Shown here: positions 5,770-7,857 of the stretch, piece after piece
Layout of the letters: the number at the start of each line of letters is the position of its first letter
Numbering within the stretch: the stretch's first letter is position 1
Source of the DNA: Deltaproteobacteria bacterium
Lineage (GTDB): Bacteria; Desulfobacterota; GWC2-55-46; S146-70; JAUXIU01
DNA: 7,857 bases
Assembly: GCA_030620895.1 (NCBI GenBank)
Contig: JAUXIU010000044.1
Span: forward strand, 1 to 7,857
Direction: 5' to 3'
The notes under the pieces: generated by a model
The model's database searches: none
Told to the model about the DNA's origin: nothing
Seen by the model: only the letters and a program-made list of their open reading frames with translations
Translations under genes and position numbers: made by a program

Positions 5770-6753
5770 ATGGATAAGCGGTTTGACAAGGTTTTAGAAG
5801 AGATAAACAAAGGCAATAAATTCCTTATAGTATCACATGTTAATCCCGAGGGAGATGCTGTGGGTTCTACTATAGGTCTTGCACTTGCACTTAAGGAGCT
5901 TGGAAAGGATGTGACACCATATCTTGAGGATCAAGTTCCAGCCGTATACAGTTTTCTTCCAGGGGTTGATTTGGTTACAAACAAGGTTGAAAGCGACGAT
6001 TGGTATGATGCTGTATTTGCAGTTGATTGCGGCAAGATGGAAAGGCTTGGCAAGGGATTTGAAAAAATTGTTAATAGGGGCATAATTATAAATATAGACC
6101 ATCATACCACGAATGACCATTTTGGGGATATTAATATAATAGAACCGAATGCATGTGCAGCTGGTGAGCTGATTTATGATCTGCTGAATGCAGCTTCCAT
6201 TAAGATAACAAGAGACATTGCTGTAAACCTTTATGTTGCCATACATACTGACACTGGTTCTTTCAAGTATAGTGCCTCCACACCTGAAGCCTTTAGAAAA
6301 GCGGGGGAACTTGTAGCCCTGGGAGCGGATCCATGGGAGATATCTCAGCACGTATATGAGAGCTATCCGCTTAAGAGGATAAAGTTATTAATCCATGTGC
6401 TTGAAACACTGGAACTCGCTGATGGGGGAAAGATTGCATCTATGGTTATTACGCGGAATTTATTAAATAGATTCCAAGCAAAAGATGATCTTGTCGAAGG
6501 ATTTGTTAACTACGCGCGTGCAATAGAGGGTGTGGAGGTGGCACTTTTATTCAAGGAGACAGATGCCGGGAAATATAAGGTGAGTTTCAGGTCAAAAGGT
6601 AATATAAATGTGGCCGATGTGGCTAGTAGTTTTGGAGGGGGTGGCCATGTAAACGCCTCAGGCTGTAATATTAGAGGCAGCCTCGAGTTAGTAAAAGAGC
6701 AGGTTATTGGAGCGATAGAGGGCTCTATAAGAAGCAAAAGATTAGCGAATTGA
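5770..6753 (+). CDS. nrnA: DHH/DHHA1 phosphoesterase, nanoRNase / pAp phosphatase NrnA
   Basis: This is a cytoplasmic manganese-dependent phosphoesterase of the DHH family. NrnA relatives remove nucleotides from 2-5 nt RNAs and convert 3'-phosphoadenosine 5'-phosphate to AMP. The DHH domain shows SHVNPEGDAVGS at 22-33 (metal ligands H23, D29), AVDCGKMERLG with D86, and the DHH triad at 110-112. The DHHA1 substrate-binding domain is C-terminal, with VSFRSKGNINVADVASSFGGGGH ending in GGGGH at 289-293. The first motif has Glu where many relatives have Asp (NPEGD for NPDGD), which I recall as common in this lineage type. The length of 327 residues is typical. ATG 5770 has a good AGGAG. Placement between rbfA and truB is normal. 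Whether nanoRNA or pAp is the main substrate cannot be told from sequence. Confidence 0.93.
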   Translation: MDKRFDKVLEEINKGNKFLIVSHVNPEGDAVGSTIGLALALKELGKDVTPYLEDQVPAVYSFLPGVDLVTNKVESDDWYDAVFAVDCGKMERLGKGFEKIVNRGIIINIDHHTTNDHFGDINIIEPNACAAGELIYDLLNAASIKITRDIAVNLYVAIHTDTGSFKYSASTPEAFRKAGELVALGADPWEISQHVYESYPLKRIKLLIHVLETLELADGGKIASMVITRNLLNRFQAKDDLVEGFVNYARAIEGVEVALLFKETDAGKYKVSFRSKGNINVADVASSFGGGGHVNASGCNIRGSLELVKEQVIGAIEGSIRSKRLAN

Positions 6754-6784
6754 GCCAATATAATGAAATTGTTGAACTTTATAT

Positions 6785-6861
6785 ATGAGGAAGCTCATTT
6801 TAGGCAAGATACCCCGCCCACAAGGCGGGGCTTACGGCGTACATCCTGTTAATCAACAGGA
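6785..6861 (+). promoter_or_regulatory. Three consecutive hairpins upstream of truB
   Basis: Within the 142-bp nrnA-truB spacer lie three stems. ATGAG (6785-6789) pairs with CTCAT (6794-6798) around GAAG, followed by a short T-run. CCCCGCC (6812-6818) pairs perfectly with GGCGGGG (6824-6830) around CACAA. TCCTGTT (6844-6850) pairs with AACAGGA (6855-6861) around AATC. The middle stem is far richer in GC than its surroundings and lacks a T-run, so it looks more like a dispersed palindromic repeat than a terminator. The series could act as a leader for truB; that is inference. Bases 6754-6784 hold nothing I recognise. Confidence 0.5.
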
Positions 6862-6883
6862 ATAGGTTGATCATTGATCTGTC

Positions 6884-6890
6884 AGGAGGG
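6884..6890 (+). promoter_or_regulatory. Strong Shine-Dalgarno that fixes the TTG start of truB
   Basis: AGGAGGG lies five bases before the TTG at 6896. No ATG or GTG competes nearby in frame, and the conserved TruB N-terminus begins at once, so the TTG start is well supported. Confidence 0.75.
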
Positions 6891-6895
6891 AATTT

Positions 6896-7609
6896 TTGGA
6901 TCTTGCCGGCATACTTGTAATAGATAAACCAAAGGGGCTTACCTCCCACGACGTTGTACTCAAGGTGAGGAAGGCTATAAATGTCAGAAAGGTTGGACAT
7001 TTAGGCACATTGGACCCGATGGCTACAGGCGTTCTGCCTCTATGTATTGGTAGGGCAACAAAGATTGCCAGGTTCCTTGATAATGTGAAAAAAGAGTATG
7101 TTGCAAAGATTAGATTCGGTGTTGAGACAGATAGTTACGATGCAACTGGCAGGGTTATAGATGAAACAGATACGAGTTCCATCTGTGAAGAGGATGTAAG
7201 AAGGACACTTCAACATTTTAAGGGGAAGATGGAGCAGATTCCACCAATGTTTTCTGCTATAAAGGTAAATGGAACCCCGCTATATAAGCTTGCAAGGAAA
7301 GGTATTTATATAGAAAGGAAACCCAGGGAGATTGAGATCTACAGTATCGATATCGAAGAGGTCAATCTTCCATATCTTGTTTTGAGAATATCATGTTCTA
7401 AAGGCACATACATAAGGTCGTTGGGTCACGATATAGGGATGAGGCTTGGCTGTGGTGCACATCTTGTAGCTCTCAGAAGAATAAAAAACGGACAATTTAC
7501 TCTGGAGGACAGTATAGGGCTAGATCAGCCATACGATAAACTAATTGAGAAAATCATAGATACAGATGATGTAATATCAAGCATACCTGATGCGGCTGTT
7601 AATGGTTAA
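6896..7609 (+). CDS. truB: tRNA pseudouridine(55) synthase TruB, lacking the C-terminal PUA domain
   Basis: TruB isomerises uridine 55 in the T-loop of tRNA to pseudouridine and helps tRNA fold. The start GILVIDKPKGLTSHDVV and the catalytic loop VGHLGTLDPMATGVLPLCIGRATK are intact, with the nucleophile Asp at D40. Y68 (KKEYVAK), PPMFSAIKVNG and CSKGTYIRSLGHDIG with R174 are also in place, so the catalytic domain looks complete. The protein stops at 237 residues in ISSIPDAAVNG, whereas typical TruB has about 290-315 and ends in a PUA tRNA-binding domain. None of the three frames downstream continues a PUA-like sequence. Seventeen bases after the stop, 7-bp repeats begin, so repeat insertion or deletion may have removed the tail; natural PUA-less TruB forms are the alternative. 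The start is TTG with a strong Shine-Dalgarno. Confidence 0.95.
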   Translation: MDLAGILVIDKPKGLTSHDVVLKVRKAINVRKVGHLGTLDPMATGVLPLCIGRATKIARFLDNVKKEYVAKIRFGVETDSYDATGRVIDETDTSSICEEDVRRTLQHFKGKMEQIPPMFSAIKVNGTPLYKLARKGIYIERKPREIEIYSIDIEEVNLPYLVLRISCSKGTYIRSLGHDIGMRLGCGAHLVALRRIKNGQFTLEDSIGLDQPYDKLIEKIIDTDDVISSIPDAAVNG

Positions 7610-7626
7610 AAGAGAAGTGGGCAATG

Positions 7627-7681
7627 GAATGAAGAATGAAAAGAATGAATTAGGAATAATGAATTACGAATTATGAATTAG
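7627..7681 (+). repeat. Heptad repeat cluster 1 after truB (GAATNAN type)
   Basis: GAATGAA occurs at 7627-7633, 7634-7640 and 7643-7649. Five units then follow in strict 7-bp phase from 7647: GAATTAG, GAATAAT, GAATTAC, GAATTAT and GAATTAG. The cluster begins 17 bp after the truB stop and matches the units found after ylxP. Confidence 0.65.
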
Positions 7682-7728
7682 GAAAATATTCAACTTTCAA
7701 TTGCAAATCTCCATCTCTTCTATTGCAT

Positions 7729-7798
7729 GAATACTGAATTATTAATTAAGAATTACGAATCTATAATACGCAATACACACTACGCAATACGCAATACG
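7729..7798 (+). repeat. Heptad repeat cluster 2: ten drifted 7-bp units in phase
   Basis: Ten consecutive 7-mers fit the loose consensus N-AAT-A/T-A/C-N. They start GAATACT, GAATTAT, TAATTAA, GAATTAC, pass through TAATACG and CAATACA, and end in two exact CAATACG units. The array shifts from GAATTAC-like to CAATACG-like units from left to right, as expected for a tandem array that expanded and drifted. The rest of 7610-7857 shows no gene or terminator. The last bases, AAAGGGGGG, could be the Shine-Dalgarno of a next gene (ribF or rpsO by usual order), whose start would lie outside. Confidence 0.6.
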
Positions 7799-7857
7799 AT
7801 ATTGACGAATAATAATTGAAAATCAGAGAGGAATATCTATTATTGCAGAAAGGGGGG

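Noticed and set aside
7729..7798. CRISPR-like array
   Set aside because: Units are 7 bp and directly adjacent, with no spacers and no cas genes. It is a simple tandem repeat.
7610..7857. A frameshifted remainder of the TruB PUA domain, or a terminator, downstream of truB
   Set aside because: All three frames run into stops within repeats without PUA-like residues, and no GC stem with a T-run is present.

Overview
The window carries one conserved translation and ribosome-maturation operon, all on the + strand: rimP, nusA, rnpM (ylxR), infB, ylxP (DUF503), rbfA, nrnA (DHH/DHHA1 phosphoesterase) and truB. I see no tRNA, rRNA, CRISPR array, transposase gene or minus-strand gene. The gene set and order, the HhH-ended NusA, the missing ylxQ and the ylxP-rbfA-nrnA-truB order suggest a Gram-negative-type bacterium of the Desulfobacterota/Nitrospirota sort, probably uncultivated. 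The DNA is moderately AT-rich and uses many AGG, AGA and ATA codons. The phylum call is inference and weak.

Layout: bases 1-236 hold a rimP-leader-like terminator hairpin (64-85), then a repeat-bounded insertion (105-224) reaching almost to the rimP start. rimP, nusA, rnpM and infB follow with gaps of about 30-90 bp; the nusA-rnpM gap holds a second, degenerate element of similar kind. From infB onward the gaps become unusually wide for this operon: 60, 245, 149 and 142 bp, then 248 bp to the window end. They are filled with hairpins, inverted repeats and 7-bp tandem repeats rather than genes.

How the genes work together: RimP and RbfA mature the 30S subunit. NusA couples transcription elongation, pausing and antitermination. 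RnpM is an RNA-binding protein tied to RNase P. IF2 places initiator tRNA on the ribosome. NrnA degrades nanoRNA or pAp, and TruB makes pseudouridine 55 in tRNA. YlxP is conserved here but has no firm function.

The genes are ordinary housekeeping genes, and I find no new multi-gene system. The parts worth a second look are the spacers. They include paired 13-bp boxes upstream of rimP, two inverted-repeat complexes on either side of rbfA with an interleaved X-Y-X'-Y' order, AT-rich hairpins overlapping the infB and rbfA stop codons, and drifted heptad tandem repeats after ylxP and truB. Two proteins are also short: IF2 lacks the usual first N-terminal domain, and TruB ends before its PUA domain, right beside a heptad array.
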